64,000 nucleotides of DNA from contig OW799235.1 of NCBI GenBank assembly GCA_941918925.1, positions 49,523,491 through 49,587,490 on the forward strand. Reading direction: 5' to 3'. Source of the stretch: Phyto melanocephala (taxonomy: Eukaryota; Arthropoda; Insecta; Diptera; Rhinophoridae). Positions 1 through 11,800 of this stretch are shown here, piece after piece (position 1 is the first letter of the stretch; each line of letters opens with the position of its first letter). Made by a program: the position numbers and the translations under genes. Under the pieces are notes generated by a model. It did not search any database. It was given only the letters and a program-made list of their open reading frames with translations, and was not told the origin of the DNA.

Positions 1-279
1 TGAAAATTATCTTCCAATCACACAACAAATACACAAAGCAATCATGATATACAATGATATATACCACAGCACAATTAAATTGTAACGGCAAAAGTCAGCG
101 TTCTCGTTTTTGCCAGCACCAATATTTATTTGCCCTATAATTATTGTTTTTTAATCTACTTTTCTTTCTTTATACCTTAAATTAATTATTTGATAAACGA
201 ATTAACTATTAACGCTATTTTCTTTTTTTTAAATATAAAATGAATTATTATTAACAAATTTACTTATATTAATTATATT
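1..279. other. AT-rich flank, nothing recognised
   Basis: I see no open reading frame or repeat terminus here. It is the left flank of the broken G-element that begins near 280. Confidence 0.5.
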
Positions 280-374
280 ATTATACCCTTCACATGTGTT
301 GCACAAGGGTCATTCCGTTTGTAATTTCTACAATTTTCATTTCCGACCCCATAAAGTATATATTTTCTGAAAGC

Positions 375-2140
375 TGTTACGGATTTTTTTCTATTAATTT
401 TTTCTTCTTGAAAAACCTCTTATGCCTTTTTTTTTTTTTCAAAATTACACATTCGAATTTTCTGGCAAGGCCCGATAATTCTACGTTTCTTTTAAAACTT
501 TACATATTTGCATATACATATGTACATATACATATGCAACTGTTACGGTTGGCAACCAATTTTTTTTATATGAGTTTCGATAGACGATCACAAACGGAAA
601 GTTTTGTCACCTCTCATGTCCTTACGTCTCCTCTTACAATTGCCATCACCTCAGTTTACCGTTAAATTGTTTGACCAATAGCAGCACGACACATTTCAAA
701 CCGGTTTTGTGAAAAGAGGAATGGAAAAGAAAAAAGATTTTGCAAGTGATGCCTATCAGCGATTTGCTGATTTTGCATAATTTTTATAAGGGCTCAGTAG
801 GCAAGATCACCTACTGGCAACTTTGCAAAAAGAAAAAGAAAGGGAAAGAGAAGAAATGTCAGATTAAAAAAAAGTTGAAAGTTGACAGTTGACTTTAAGA
901 AGTTGAAAAAGACAGTTGGTTTTTAGAGTTTGAAAAGAAAGGTTTAAATAAATGTAAAGTGTAAAAATAAATTATTTCTGTGGGAAAAAAAGGATCTAGT
1001 GATAAAAAAAACTACAATCCTGTGGAATACTGTTGTTTTACATTTTTACCAACAATTTTAATAATGGAAAGAAATTTTAAAAAGAGGAAAAAAAAATTTA
1101 ACACCAACAAGAATAAAAAAAAATACTCTGTCAATGAAAATACTTACATATAATGTTTAATGGAAAAAAAATAAGAGAAACAAAATAAAAATAAAACTTT
1201 TCCTTGTTAGATATATAAAATATTTTCTAGTTTTAAGTAAGATAATTAATACCTTTAATAATTTACAATTTACTTTTAAAATCATTTTCACAAGTGCAAA
1301 TGAGCTTTCCTTTAACTAAGTAACGAATTTACTTAAATCACAAAAAAATATAATATAAATAAAATTAAAACAAAGTTGACAGACATTTGAAACAAACTGT
1401 GTGCTAAAATAAAATGTTCCGAATAGCAAAACTAACTCTACCAAGCAACATCACCAGCAACGACAACATTAAATTAGGCTAAGTATTTAGTTATTATTAG
1501 TATTTCTATTATTTTCATTATTCTTATTTTCTTTATTGTATTAATATTATCATTATTATATTTACTATTATCTTAATCATTATTATTACTACTATTCTAA
1601 ATTTCATTATTATTAATCTTATAATTATTATTATTATTAAAATTTTTATTTTTAGTTTTTTTTTATGAAAATATATAAATCAAATTTATATAAAAAACTT
1701 GCAAAATATAGTTTTTCATGTAAGTGCACCATGCAGTTCTAAATTTTCTTTATTCAGAGGAGGAATGTTGAAAGTAAGTGGGGTAAACTAAGCGGGTGAT
1801 CACGACTTGGGACAGACATAAAATTTTAGGTCATAGGAGCAAATTGCGGGAGGGAAAACAATAGTACCTGGCGTGACGATCCACCTGGTCATGCCAACGT
1901 TTGCATAACGACAGCGATGTTAGATTTTAAAGGCTTTGTTTAAAAATTTCCCGTACTCTAAAGGTGTGTAGAGTACGGTCATATGTTCACGTGCCAAATA
2001 CCCCGGGTTGAGAACCACTGACCTTTTTGCTCGAGCTAGCTGGCAACCGCCTTTCACGCCCTTAACCCAATATTTGGCGTGGGTATGTTTCGCTTTTATT
2101 ATTTTTGTATTTGGTAGTCGAAAAATACCGGCACGTAACA
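375..2140 (+). repeat. 5' LTR of LTR retrotransposon 1
   Basis: It is 1766 bp and bounded by TGTTACGG and CGTAACA. It nearly matches 4800-6680 except for small indels and a minisatellite block missing here. Short AT-rich reading frames inside occur in both LTRs and are not genes. Confidence 0.88.
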
Positions 2141-2144
2141 TAGA

Positions 2145-2156
2145 TGGCGCCCAACG
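2145..2156 (+). promoter_or_regulatory. Primer-binding site of LTR retrotransposon 1
   Basis: TGGCGCCCAACG starts 4 bp after the LTR end, the place and form of a tRNA primer-binding site. A tRNA-Lys-type primer is likely from the TGGCGCC start. Confidence 0.7.
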
Positions 2157-2253
2157 CAAAGCAATTTGCACAAAGTGAGGTTAATGTTAGCCCAACGCAA
2201 AGCAATTTGTAAAATGTGAGGTTAATATTAGCCCAACGTAAAGCAAAACTTGT
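2150..2253 (+). repeat. 41-bp tandem repeats overlapping the PBS
   Basis: Units start with CCCAACGCAAAGC at 2150 and 2191, with a shorter third at 2232. The first unit overlaps the primer-binding site, so the PBS core appears to have been amplified in the leader. Confidence 0.8.
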
Positions 2254-2389
2254 TTTTGTAAGATTTATTTTACCTAACGGAAAATAAATTTTACTTAACA
2301 CGAAACGAATTGAACAATGTAAATTATTTTTTCTTCCACCTGAAGTAACACATAGTTGACGTAATGCAAACGTAAGTTTACTTAATAGT

Positions 2390-2424
<35 letters not shown>

Positions 2425-3650
2425 GGGCTCGAATAATTAAATTTTCTTTTATTTGGCGTAAGTCATGACTTCTGGGAGACTAAACCTGGATTCATTTGCG
2501 ACGCTAAAATGAAGGGAAGTTGGAAATGGTGATTGTTCGTTGACTAGCGTAAGTCATGATTTCTGGGCATGTAAACCTGGTATCATTTGCGACGCAAGAT
2601 TGGCGAACAATAATTATTTCAAGATATTCGATAACACCTTCGAACTTTGTTTTTTTATGTCGGAGATATGATAAGTCCGAGCTGACGACAACTAGTCGAG
2701 CAGTCATCGTTGCGATCATGTCCCAATATTAGAAAACATTTCGAATAAAGGAATTATTAAATATTTCTGTAATTTCCCTATCAGAATACGTATTTTTTTT
2801 TAATTGTGATTTTTTTTTGAACACGTTCTATTTTAATTGATTGAGTCATCAGTTTTTCTGAGAGAAGTAGGAAACTGATTAGCCAATCAGTTACGAGAAG
2901 AGTCAGCATACTATTGTATCTTAGCATTCTCGACGTATAGAACAATGTGATCACCGTTTGGCAACCACAGCACCCATTATTCCTCCTCCGTACGATTTTA
3001 ATTTTTTTTTATATTTTCATTTAAATTATATTATTCCATAACACAAATATATTTTTTTTAGACTTAATTTCATTCAAATGACGAAAAAAAAATATTTTTT
3101 TTCCAATAAACAAAAATTTGTATCAAAATTAAATTAATATACATATGTATATTAATTGAATTTTTTTTTTCAAATAAATTTAATCCCATTTTAAATAAGA
3201 AACATTTTTTTTAAATAACGGGAATTTAAAATAACTTGGAAAAAACAAACCAATTTGTTTTCTCAAGATTAACTTTTTTATCACTATTAAAATTTATTTT
3301 TCAAAACTTTTTTTTCCTCACGATTAAAATTTGTTTTCGCAAAAAGAAAAAAAAGGCAGTTATTTTATCTTCTCGATTAAAAATTATCTTCATTGTTATC
3401 TTCACAAGAAAAATTATTTTATCTTCACGATTAAAAAAATTAAATTTTGCAAGAAAAATTATTTTATCCTCATGATAAAAAAAATTTGGCTTTACAAGAA
3501 AATTTTTTTTATTCTTTCACAACTTTTCACAATATTTTTTTTATTTAAATCTTTTCTAAACTATCATTAATCAGTTTCCATACACGATAAAGGCTAGACA
3601 TATAGAATCTTTTTTCTTCTCCCCCTTGCAAATAGAAATTTCTTTTTTTT
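2254..3650 (+). other. AT-rich noncoding interior of LTR retrotransposon 1
   Basis: A TA microsatellite lies near 2390-2425. A diverged direct repeat of about 50 bp (GCGTAAGTCATGA ... TTTGCGACGC) occurs at about 2457-2507 and 2549-2600. The rest is poly(T)/poly(A)-rich, with no protein similarity that I recognise. Confidence 0.6.
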
Positions 3651-3654
3651 GTGT

Positions 3655-4322
3655 CGCGGGCACATTATGCACAAACCCAGCACTCGACAAAGCACATCTA
3701 GAAATCCGCCACGTGCAGTAGCTAATCCCATTTTAGTTGATTTATCCGGTAGAGTACAAGTCGTAGTCCGTCATCGGCAAAAGGTAGGGGAAAAGGAGCA
3801 GCTTCATTAACCGGAAAATCTCTTTCACGTTCAGAAAATTCGCAATCTAGCACAAGCATTAAAGCTTTGAGGTCCTCGTCTGTCTCTTCTTTATTAGGGT
3901 CGATTTAATCTGACAATACAAATACTGGGAGTAAAATTCCCAAAGGAGATACTTCTGCTCTTATTAAAATTTTTGATAAGGAATTATTTTGTCTTTTAGA
4001 CTCTGGTGCCAACATATTCGTTTTGGGGAAAAGCAGTTTGAATCTTTTAAATGGAAATAACATTGAATTGAGAAAAATAAGATCTAGCATTTTAATCGCA
4101 AACGATCCGAAAATTCACGTTGCGGGGCATTGTACACTACCGGTTACTTTTAAAGGGGTAACAAGATTCATTGTATCTTACATCGTTCCGAACTTATCTA
4201 AAGCAGGTTATTTCGGCGTTGACTTTTGGAAGACGTATGCTTTAGCTTCACAGATCTTTTCTGATGTCGAATGCGCCGAGCTCGTCAGCAAATCTGAGTC
4301 AGATTTCAATAATCTGAACTGA
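3655..4322 (+). pseudogene. Gag C-terminus and retropepsin remnant of LTR retrotransposon 1
   Basis: A broken reading frame contains a possible zinc-knuckle tail (C-R-G-H near 3653) and then, near 3975-4030, the aspartic-protease signature LDSGAN preceded by a hydrophobic strand (LFCLL). A frame of about 100 codons continues from 4023 to 4322 with the strand pattern of a retropepsin. Stops upstream and the lack of any RT downstream show it is dead. The family call rests on the LDSGA motif and the LTR context. 4323-4799 shows only short broken frames. Confidence 0.6.
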
Positions 4323-4799
4323 CACAAAGTTTTAAGCATGTTATTTCGAATCTTCCTTCTTATGGAAAAGCATGCAAGACCTATAACACAAGGTTCAAGT
4401 CAGTAAATTTTGTTGAAGGCCAGGCAATTTATACGAGAAACAACTAGCAGAGTTATTTTTAGAAAATTGCATAAACGTTAAAATTCAGACCGAAGTTCGT
4501 TAAGTATAGAATTAGAAGAGAGAATTTAAAATACATTAATGAGCTTGAGGATCTTCAGGGAAGTTATATAGGAAGGTAAAATGCTTCTGATATTCGCCTA
4601 TAATTTTGCCAGGTACACATTCTGATTCAGGGACCTAAAACTAGTATTATTTTATGCCCGGCTTCGTGGGTCGTGCCACACGTTGTATACAAAATTTTTT
4701 TTTGTATTTTTCTCCCACCAGTATAACTCTTCTACTTTACCTACAAAAAAATCCTTTCCTGTTCGTTAAGCGATTGGAAATCTTAAAACGAAGCAGTTT

Positions 4800-6680
4800 T
4801 GTTACGGATTTTTTTCTATTAATTTTTTCTTCTTGAAAAACCTCTTATGCCTTTTTTTTTTTTTTTCAAAATTACACATTCGAATTTTCTAGCAAGGCCC
4901 GATAATTCTACGTTTCTTTTAAAACTTTACATATTTGCATATACATATGTACATATACATATGCAACTGTTACGGTTGGCAACCAATTTTTTTTATATGA
5001 GTTTCGATAGACGATCACAAACGGAAAGTTTTGTCACCTCTCATGTCCTTACGTCTCCTCTTACAATTGCCATCACCTCAGTTTACCGTTAAATTGTTTG
5101 ACCAATAGCAGCACGACACATTTCAAACCGGTTTTGTGAAAAGAGGAATGGAAAAGAAAAAAGATTTTGCAAGTGATGCCTATCAGCGATTTGCTGATTT
5201 TGCATAATTTTTATAAGGGCTCAGTAGGCAAGATCACCTACTGGCAACTTTGCAAAAAGAAAAAGAAAGGGAAAGAGAAGAAAAGTCAGATTAAAAAAAA
5301 GTTGAAAGTTGACAGTTGACTTTAAGAAGTTGAAAAAGACAGTTGGTTTTTAGAGTTTGAAAAGAAAGGTTTAAATAAATGTAAAGTGTGAAAATAAATT
5401 ATTTCTGTGGGAAAAAAAGGATCTAGATAAAAAAGGATCTAGGATAAAAAAACTACAATCCTGTGGAATACTGTTGTTTTACATTTTTACCAACAATTTT
5501 AATAATGGAAAGAAATTTTAAAAAGAGGAAAAAAAATATTTAACACCAACAAGAATAAATAAAAATACTCTGTCAATGAAAATACTTACATATAATGTTT
5601 AATGGAAAAAAATAAGAGAAACAAAATAAAAATAAAACTTTTCCTTGTTAGATATATAAAATATTTTCTAGTTTTAAGTAAGATAATTAATACCTTTAAT
5701 AATTTACAATTTACTTTTAAAATCATTTTCACAAGTTCAAATGAGCTTTCCTTTAACTAAGTAACGAATTTACTTAAATCACAAAAAATATAATATAAAT
5801 AAAATTAAAACAAAGTTGACAGACATTTGAAACAAACTGTGTGCTAAAATAAAATGGTCCGAATAGCAAAACTAACTCTACCAAGCAACAACGCTTCTAC
5901 CTGCAGCAACAACTTTACCAGCAAAGACAACTTTACCAGCAAAGACAACTTTACCAGCAAAGACAACTCTACCAGCAACATCACATCACCAGCAACGACA
6001 ACATTAAATTAGGCTAAGTATTTAGTTATTATTAGTATTTCTATTATTTTCATTATTCTTATTTTCTTTATTGTATTAATATTATCATTATTATATTTAC
6101 TATTATCTTAATCATTATTATTACTACTATTCTAAATTTCATTATTATGTATCTTATAATTATTATTATTAAAATTTTTATTTTTAGTTTTTTTTTATGA
6201 AAATATATAAATCAAATTTATATAAAAAACTTGTAAAATAAAGTTTTTCATGTAAGTGCACCATGCAGTTCTAAATTTTCTTTATTCAGAGGAGGAATGT
6301 TGAAAGTAAGTGGGGTAAACTAAGCGGGTGATCACGACTTGGGACAGACATAAAATTTTAGGTACTTAGTCTGTCATAGGAGCAAATTGCGGGAGGGAAA
6401 ACAATAGTACCTGGCGTGACGATCCACCTGGTCATGCCAACGTTTGCATAACGACAGCGATGTTAGATTTTAAAGGCTTTGTTTAAAAATTTCCCGTACT
6501 CTAAAGGTGTGTAGAGTACGGTCATATGTTCACGTGCCAAATACCCCGGGTTGAGAACTGACCTTTTTGCTCGAGCTAGCTGGCAACCGCCTTTCACGCC
6601 CTTAACCCAATATTTGGCGTGGGTATGTTTCGCTTTTATTATTTTTGTATTTGGTAGTCGAAAAATACCGGCACGTAACA
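4800..6680 (+). repeat. 3' LTR of LTR retrotransposon 1
   Basis: It is 1881 bp, a near copy of 375-2140, and ends at the AAGC TSD. It is 115 bp longer than the 5' LTR, mainly because of a short-unit array at about 5889-5998. Confidence 0.88.
5889..5998 (+). repeat. Minisatellite expansion in the 3' LTR
   Basis: About five 18-bp units of the type ACTTTACCAGCAAAGACA lie between sequences that are nearly adjacent in the 5' LTR (near 1442-1463). Confidence 0.85.
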
Positions 6681-7607
6681 AAGCTTATGAATAGAGGAGT
6701 CGATTAAGCCCTGACCGTCTGCCCGTCTGTCCGTGTGTTGGTTGAAATCAACTTTTAGAAGCAACTATATGTTCCTCAGATCAATGGTATGGTATCAATC
6801 TCTTGGAAATATCCAGGAATGAATCGCTATTGAAATTCAGCACAATCGCCAAATAACTTTTTGAGATTTGAGCAAAAAACCACGACCACCTCGATTTCTT
6901 TCACAATTACGACAACAACCTACCTACTGGTTGAAGTAAACGTGGCATCGAATTCCAGCTGAGCCAAAAAAAGTTCATTTAATATATTGTTTATATTTAA
7001 TTATTTTTTAAAATTTTTTTTTTAATTTTTTTTTTTGTATTTTTTTTTATTTTTTTTGTTATTAATATATTTTTTTTTGTATGTTTTTTACATGTATGTA
7101 CGTATTTTATATATAACTAGCCAAACCCGGCGCGCGTTGCTACGCCCCTTAATGAATCGAAATGCATTCTGAATTTTAATTGAATATCAAGTGCAGAAAC
7201 CTAAAAATTATAATTTTTTTTATGGGCGTAGCCCTGCCCACTTTTCTAGTCACAAAATTGTAAAGTCATAACAGCTCAATATGTGTGCAAAGTTTCAGAA
7301 GAATCGGACCAGTGCAAGTACCTCAAAATTAAAATTGTTTTTATGGGCGTGGCCCTGCCCACTTTTTTTATCACGAAATTGTAAAGTCATAACAGCTCAA
7401 TATGTGTGCAAAGTTTCAGAATAATCGGTCAAGTGCAAGTACTTCCAATCCCATCCTATTCTCCCTTTTCCTTAACCTCCTCTTACTCCTCCTTCCTCTC
7501 CCCCACTTGTAAGGTTAAGGTGGTAGGAAGCAGTGCCGAGAACCTGAATGGCTAGTTAGTGGATAAAGAGGACTAGTCGTTAACAGCTCCCCTCCGGTGC
7601 CTATGAC

Positions 7608-8891
7608 ATGGGCCGGTTGTATTACTCGTCCAGTCCACGTACGCCGTCACTGTGTGGATGGTCCATCCCCTTACGTGCTCACTCGTGGGACCAAAATATG
7701 AATGAAACAGAAAATAAAAAGAAAAGCACACAGAAACAGGAAAAAATTAAATCGGATGAGTTGGGTATCTCATCTGAAGACGACCTTCTGGCCTCTAGCC
7801 AAGAGACGTTGGTCGACTTATTAGGCAGAGAGGGAGCCAGTCATAGCACCCTGCTGCCCTCCAATACCCCTTCTAATACCCTTCAACTCGACGTCAAGGC
7901 TGACGACAAATTGAAGAGGAGGAAACAAAGAAAGAGGAGTCAGAATGACATCCTCAAAGCTAAATACAATAAGGCGGTTTTTATTCTTGACAAGATAGCC
8001 AAGAACACCGCCAGTGGTATTCCCCATGAACGCGACGAGGAAGATCGCGTCAAATACCAGGCTGTGGTAGATGAGTACCTTAAGTTTAAGGATTCCTTAC
8101 CCAGCACATCAAAAGAGGCAACTACTGAGGTGAGGTCCAAGCGAAACCGATCTCAGACAGAGGGAGGTAAATCGCCCAAAAGGAGAAAGGTCGCCGATAA
8201 AAAGACCACTCCGGGACTAGCCACGAACGCTACGTCGACATCTGCCAGGCGCCCCTTTAATGAAGTGGTAAAAGACCATCTCATTCTGGCCCTGGCAAAC
8301 GAAAAGGATGGTGCCATCAGTCCTGTAGTAACAGAATGGGGTGCCATAGAGTCTAAACTAGCAGAGCTCGTTATGGATTACGTGCTCACTAGTAAGACTG
8401 GACAGGCTCCCTGTTTTGACTCCGGTGAGATACACCGGGGCTACAGGGTAATCAAGTGCTTGGACGGGTTCTCAAAGGACTTTCTCAGCAAGTGCATCGC
8501 TCAGATTAGCGGTGACTGGGAAGGCTTAAGTCTTAAGCTCATCCCTGCTGAAGAGATTCCAATGAGACCTCGGGCAAGGATTTGGTTACCAAAAATGAAG
8601 GCCGATGCTCAAAAGATGCTGGAGTGTCTGAAGATTCAGAACCCTAGCATCCCAATGGATGATTGGTTGATCATCCGCACCGAGCAGGGTGATAAACACA
8701 CTTGCCTCACCCTCGCCATCACCGAATCGGCAACAATGAAGCTCGAAAAGACGGGCTTCAAACTGTTTTTCGGTGTGCGGGAAGCAAAGGTGAAGGTATT
8801 CCGACCAACAGGTTCAGGTGAAGCGGATGTCGTTGAAGCCGCCAACGCTCTGCTGTCTGGGATGAACCTCTCGGAACCATCCAATAAATAA
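7608..8891 (+). CDS. LINE ORF1 protein (nucleic-acid-binding, Gag-like)
   Basis: An uninterrupted frame of 427 codons. The first half is Lys/Arg-rich with basic clusters (KRRKQRKR near residue 103, SPKRRK near 188), as expected for RNA binding and nuclear entry. The C-terminal half is a folded domain with WLPK near residue 327 and DDWLII near 350, resembling a domain I know from ORF1 proteins of insect retroelements (DUF4780-like). I see no CCHC zinc knuckles. The ATG at 7608 is the first in frame; a second at 7698 is possible. ORF2 follows 4 nt after the stop, which suggests coupled translation. Confidence 0.8.
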   Translation: MGRLYYSSSPRTPSLCGWSIPLRAHSWDQNMNETENKKKSTQKQEKIKSDELGISSEDDLLASSQETLVDLLGREGASHSTLLPSNTPSNTLQLDVKADDKLKRRKQRKRSQNDILKAKYNKAVFILDKIAKNTASGIPHERDEEDRVKYQAVVDEYLKFKDSLPSTSKEATTEVRSKRNRSQTEGGKSPKRRKVADKKTTPGLATNATSTSARRPFNEVVKDHLILALANEKDGAISPVVTEWGAIESKLAELVMDYVLTSKTGQAPCFDSGEIHRGYRVIKCLDGFSKDFLSKCIAQISGDWEGLSLKLIPAEEIPMRPRARIWLPKMKADAQKMLECLKIQNPSIPMDDWLIIRTEQGDKHTCLTLAITESATMKLEKTGFKLFFGVREAKVKVFRPTGSGEADVVEAANALLSGMNLSEPSNK

Positions 8892-8895
8892 CATA

Positions 8896-11800
8896 ATGGC
8901 ACTTAAAATAGTCCAAATTAATCTGCAGCACTCGAAATGCGCTACAGATAATCTTCGGATGCTCTTAGCTGAGGAGGATCTGGACATTGGACTATTGCAG
9001 GAACCCTGGGTAGTCAACTCGGTGGTAAAAGGGTTCCCGTCCTCATTATACAAAGTACTCTACGCAAAAGATTGTGGTAAGCCTAGGTCATGTCTTATTG
9101 CCAAAAGGAATATTAACATTTTTCTTTGTACGCAGCTTAGCTCAGCGGACCTTACAGTTGCAAGGGTCGAACTGCCAAACAGAGAAAGCTTCATAATTAC
9201 CTCGAGCTACATGGCGCATGAGAAGCCTGCTCCGCCAGTGGAAGTGAGTAATCTCCTAGCCTCAATCGGGGTATCTGACGATATAGTCCTGGGCTGCGAT
9301 GCCAATGCAAGGCACACGATCTGGGGCAGCACTGAGATTAATGAACGTGGTGAGTATACCCTTGATTTCATTAATACTAACAAGTTAAGTATATGTAACT
9401 CTGGTAACACCCCAACATTTATTTTTCCAAGTTCGGTTAATTACAATGGATGGGAGGAGGTACTGGACATTACACTCATGAATAGTAAGTCTAGGATATC
9501 AGTTGATAGGTGGAGGGTATCCAGTAAGAGGTCTTTTTCCGATCATAACTGGATTCTCTTCGAGATTAGACTTCGTGACGAGATTACGACACCGCGTTTT
9601 CGGAACCCAAGAAGAACTGATTGGTTTAAGTTCAATGGGGTCGTAAAGCGTAAATTGGGTAAACTGCCAGTTATCGAAGATTCGATAACTGGTCTTGAGG
9701 AAATGGAGAAGTGTTTCAGCAACGTTATGGTGAAAGCCTTCGAAATTTCCTGCCCTATGACGAAGGTTAGGAAAACCTTCCCTCCATGGTGGAGCTCGGA
9801 GCTCTCTGGCCTTCGGAGGGAGGCACGTAGGGCCTTTAATAAATGTTATGAAAGCAAATCGTGGCAGCCGTACCGCGATAAGCTGAAAGCTTATAAGAAG
9901 GCTATAGCGGCCGCAAAGAGAAGTTCATGGAGAGACTTCTGCGGGTCTATAGACAGCACTAGGGACACAGCGCGACTTAGTAAGATTCTAGCCAGGGATC
10001 AGTCAACTCCGACCTATATAAAAAGGGAAGATGACTCCTGGTCTGAATCTTCGGCTGAATCCCTTGATATCCTTATGAACACTCACTTTCCGGGATGCAG
10101 GGAGGTTGATACGGGAATCGTGAGTGCGGATAGGACCCATTCCGTGGTCGATGGGAACATATTTTTTTACGAGAGAATCTCGTGGGCGATTGATAGTTTC
10201 TCCCCATATAAATCACCTGGACCTGATGGAATTCTGCCACGTATGTTGCAGAGTGCCAAGGGATATGTTATTCCCTGGCTCCAGAGGATTTTCATGCTCT
10301 GCCTATCTCTAAATTATATTCCTGGGAATTGGAGAAGGGTCAGGGTCGTTTTTATTCCGAAGATCGGAAGGAGAAGTCATGATAGTGCGAAAGACTTTCG
10401 TCCGATTAGCCTTTCATCTTTTCAGCTTAAAACACTGGAACGACTCATCGACACTCATATCAGGCAGCGACTGGAGGGAACGACGCGTTTGTCGGGCAGT
10501 CAGCATGCCTATCTTAAGGGACGCTCTACGGAGACGGCTCTACATGAGGTCGTGGGGACTATAGAGAGGTCTCTCGAATTCGGGCAGTATACTATGGCAG
10601 CCTTCTTGGATATAGAAGGGGCCTTCAATAACGTAACCACCCTTGCGATTCAGCATGCCCTCACTAGTCTAGATGTTGAGGAGTACATCAGCAACTGGCT
10701 AGTGTCCATGCTGAGCACAAGGGTGGTTATTGCTAATCTTGGTAACACCACTATGTCAAGGCTAGTGGAGAGAGGTACACCTCAGGGCGGTGTGATCTCT
10801 CCACTGCTTTGGCTTATTGTTGTTAACAAGATTCTTATTGAACTGGACAATAGCTTGATAAAGGTCGTGGCTTATGCGGACGATGTTGTGATACTGGTAT
10901 CGGGACTGTTTCCGGACGTGATTAGTGATATCATGTCCGACGCCTTGAGATTACTAAGAAACTGGGCCACGGACAGCGGTCTAGTAGTAAATCCAAGCAA
11001 AACGGAACTGGTACTGTTCACGACAAAGACCAGGATTCCAAGCTTCAGACCACCGAGGTTGGGGAACTGCGAAATTCCCCTATCGGATAGGGCGAAATAT
11101 CTGGGTATTATCCTGGACTCTAAATTGTCATGGAAGCTGAACGTCCAGCACAGGGTGAAGAAGGCTACGGTGGCCTACTACACGTGTCGTGGGATGTTTG
11201 GTAGGAAATGGGGACTTACCCCCAACATGATTAAATGGATGTATACGGCCGTAGTACGTCCGATTCTCACTTATGGATCTCTGGTATGGTGGACTGCAAC
11301 AGGGCGTAAGTATGTTGTGGACCAGTTGTATAGAGTACAGAGATCGGCGTGCATTGGGATAACGGGAGCGATGCGAACTAGTCCTTCGGAGGCGCTGAAC
11401 ACTATGTTGCATCTCGTTCCCATAGATATTCATATATTGGCCACATCCGCAAGTAGTGCGGTGAGGCTTAATGCGACTGGATGTTGGAGGTCGAGGACGT
11501 ATGGCCATGCGAGTATATTGGCCACGCTGCCTTCGAGCGTGAATCAACCCTCTGACTACATTACGCCCTACATGGATTTTGATGGGGCGTTCAGGGTTCT
11601 TATTCCCTCCAGGAGAGAGTGGAATGGGGGTCGCCTTTTGGGGAGTTTTGACACCAGGATCTATACTGACGGTTCGAGGATGGAATGTGGTGTTGGATCT
11701 GGTGTCTTCTCTGATGGACCGGAGATTGAACTCTCCTTCCGTCTTCCGGATGATTGCAGCGTTTTTCAGGCGGAAGTACTCGCTATCAGGGAAGCATGTA

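Larger units (their letters stand above)
375..6680 (+). mobile_element. LTR retrotransposon 1 (Ty3/gypsy-like, internally reduced)
   Basis: Two long direct repeats (375-2140 and 4800-6680) both start TGTTACGG and end CGTAACA. The 4-bp TSD AAGC lies at 371-374 and 6681-6684. A primer-binding site follows the left LTR. The interior is only about 2.66 kb and keeps just a Gag tail and protease remnant, with no recognisable RT or integrase. A 4-bp TSD suits Ty3/gypsy. No clear polypurine tract is visible before 4800. The copy is non-autonomous and sits inside the G-element. Confidence 0.88.

Noticed and set aside
294..665. Open frame of 123 codons, recurring at 4847-5092
   Set aside because: It lies across the G-element/LTR boundary and inside both LTR copies; T-rich composition gives hydrophobic low-complexity sequence. 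Not a gene.
1920..2301. Minus-strand frames with some Cys and Arg content near the LTR end
   Set aside because: Present in the same form in the other LTR and crossing the PBS repeat; no family resemblance.
3236..3570. Overlapping frames rich in Phe, Lys and Ile with internal repeats
   Set aside because: These come from a short AT-rich repeat (ATTATTTTATC...). Low complexity only.
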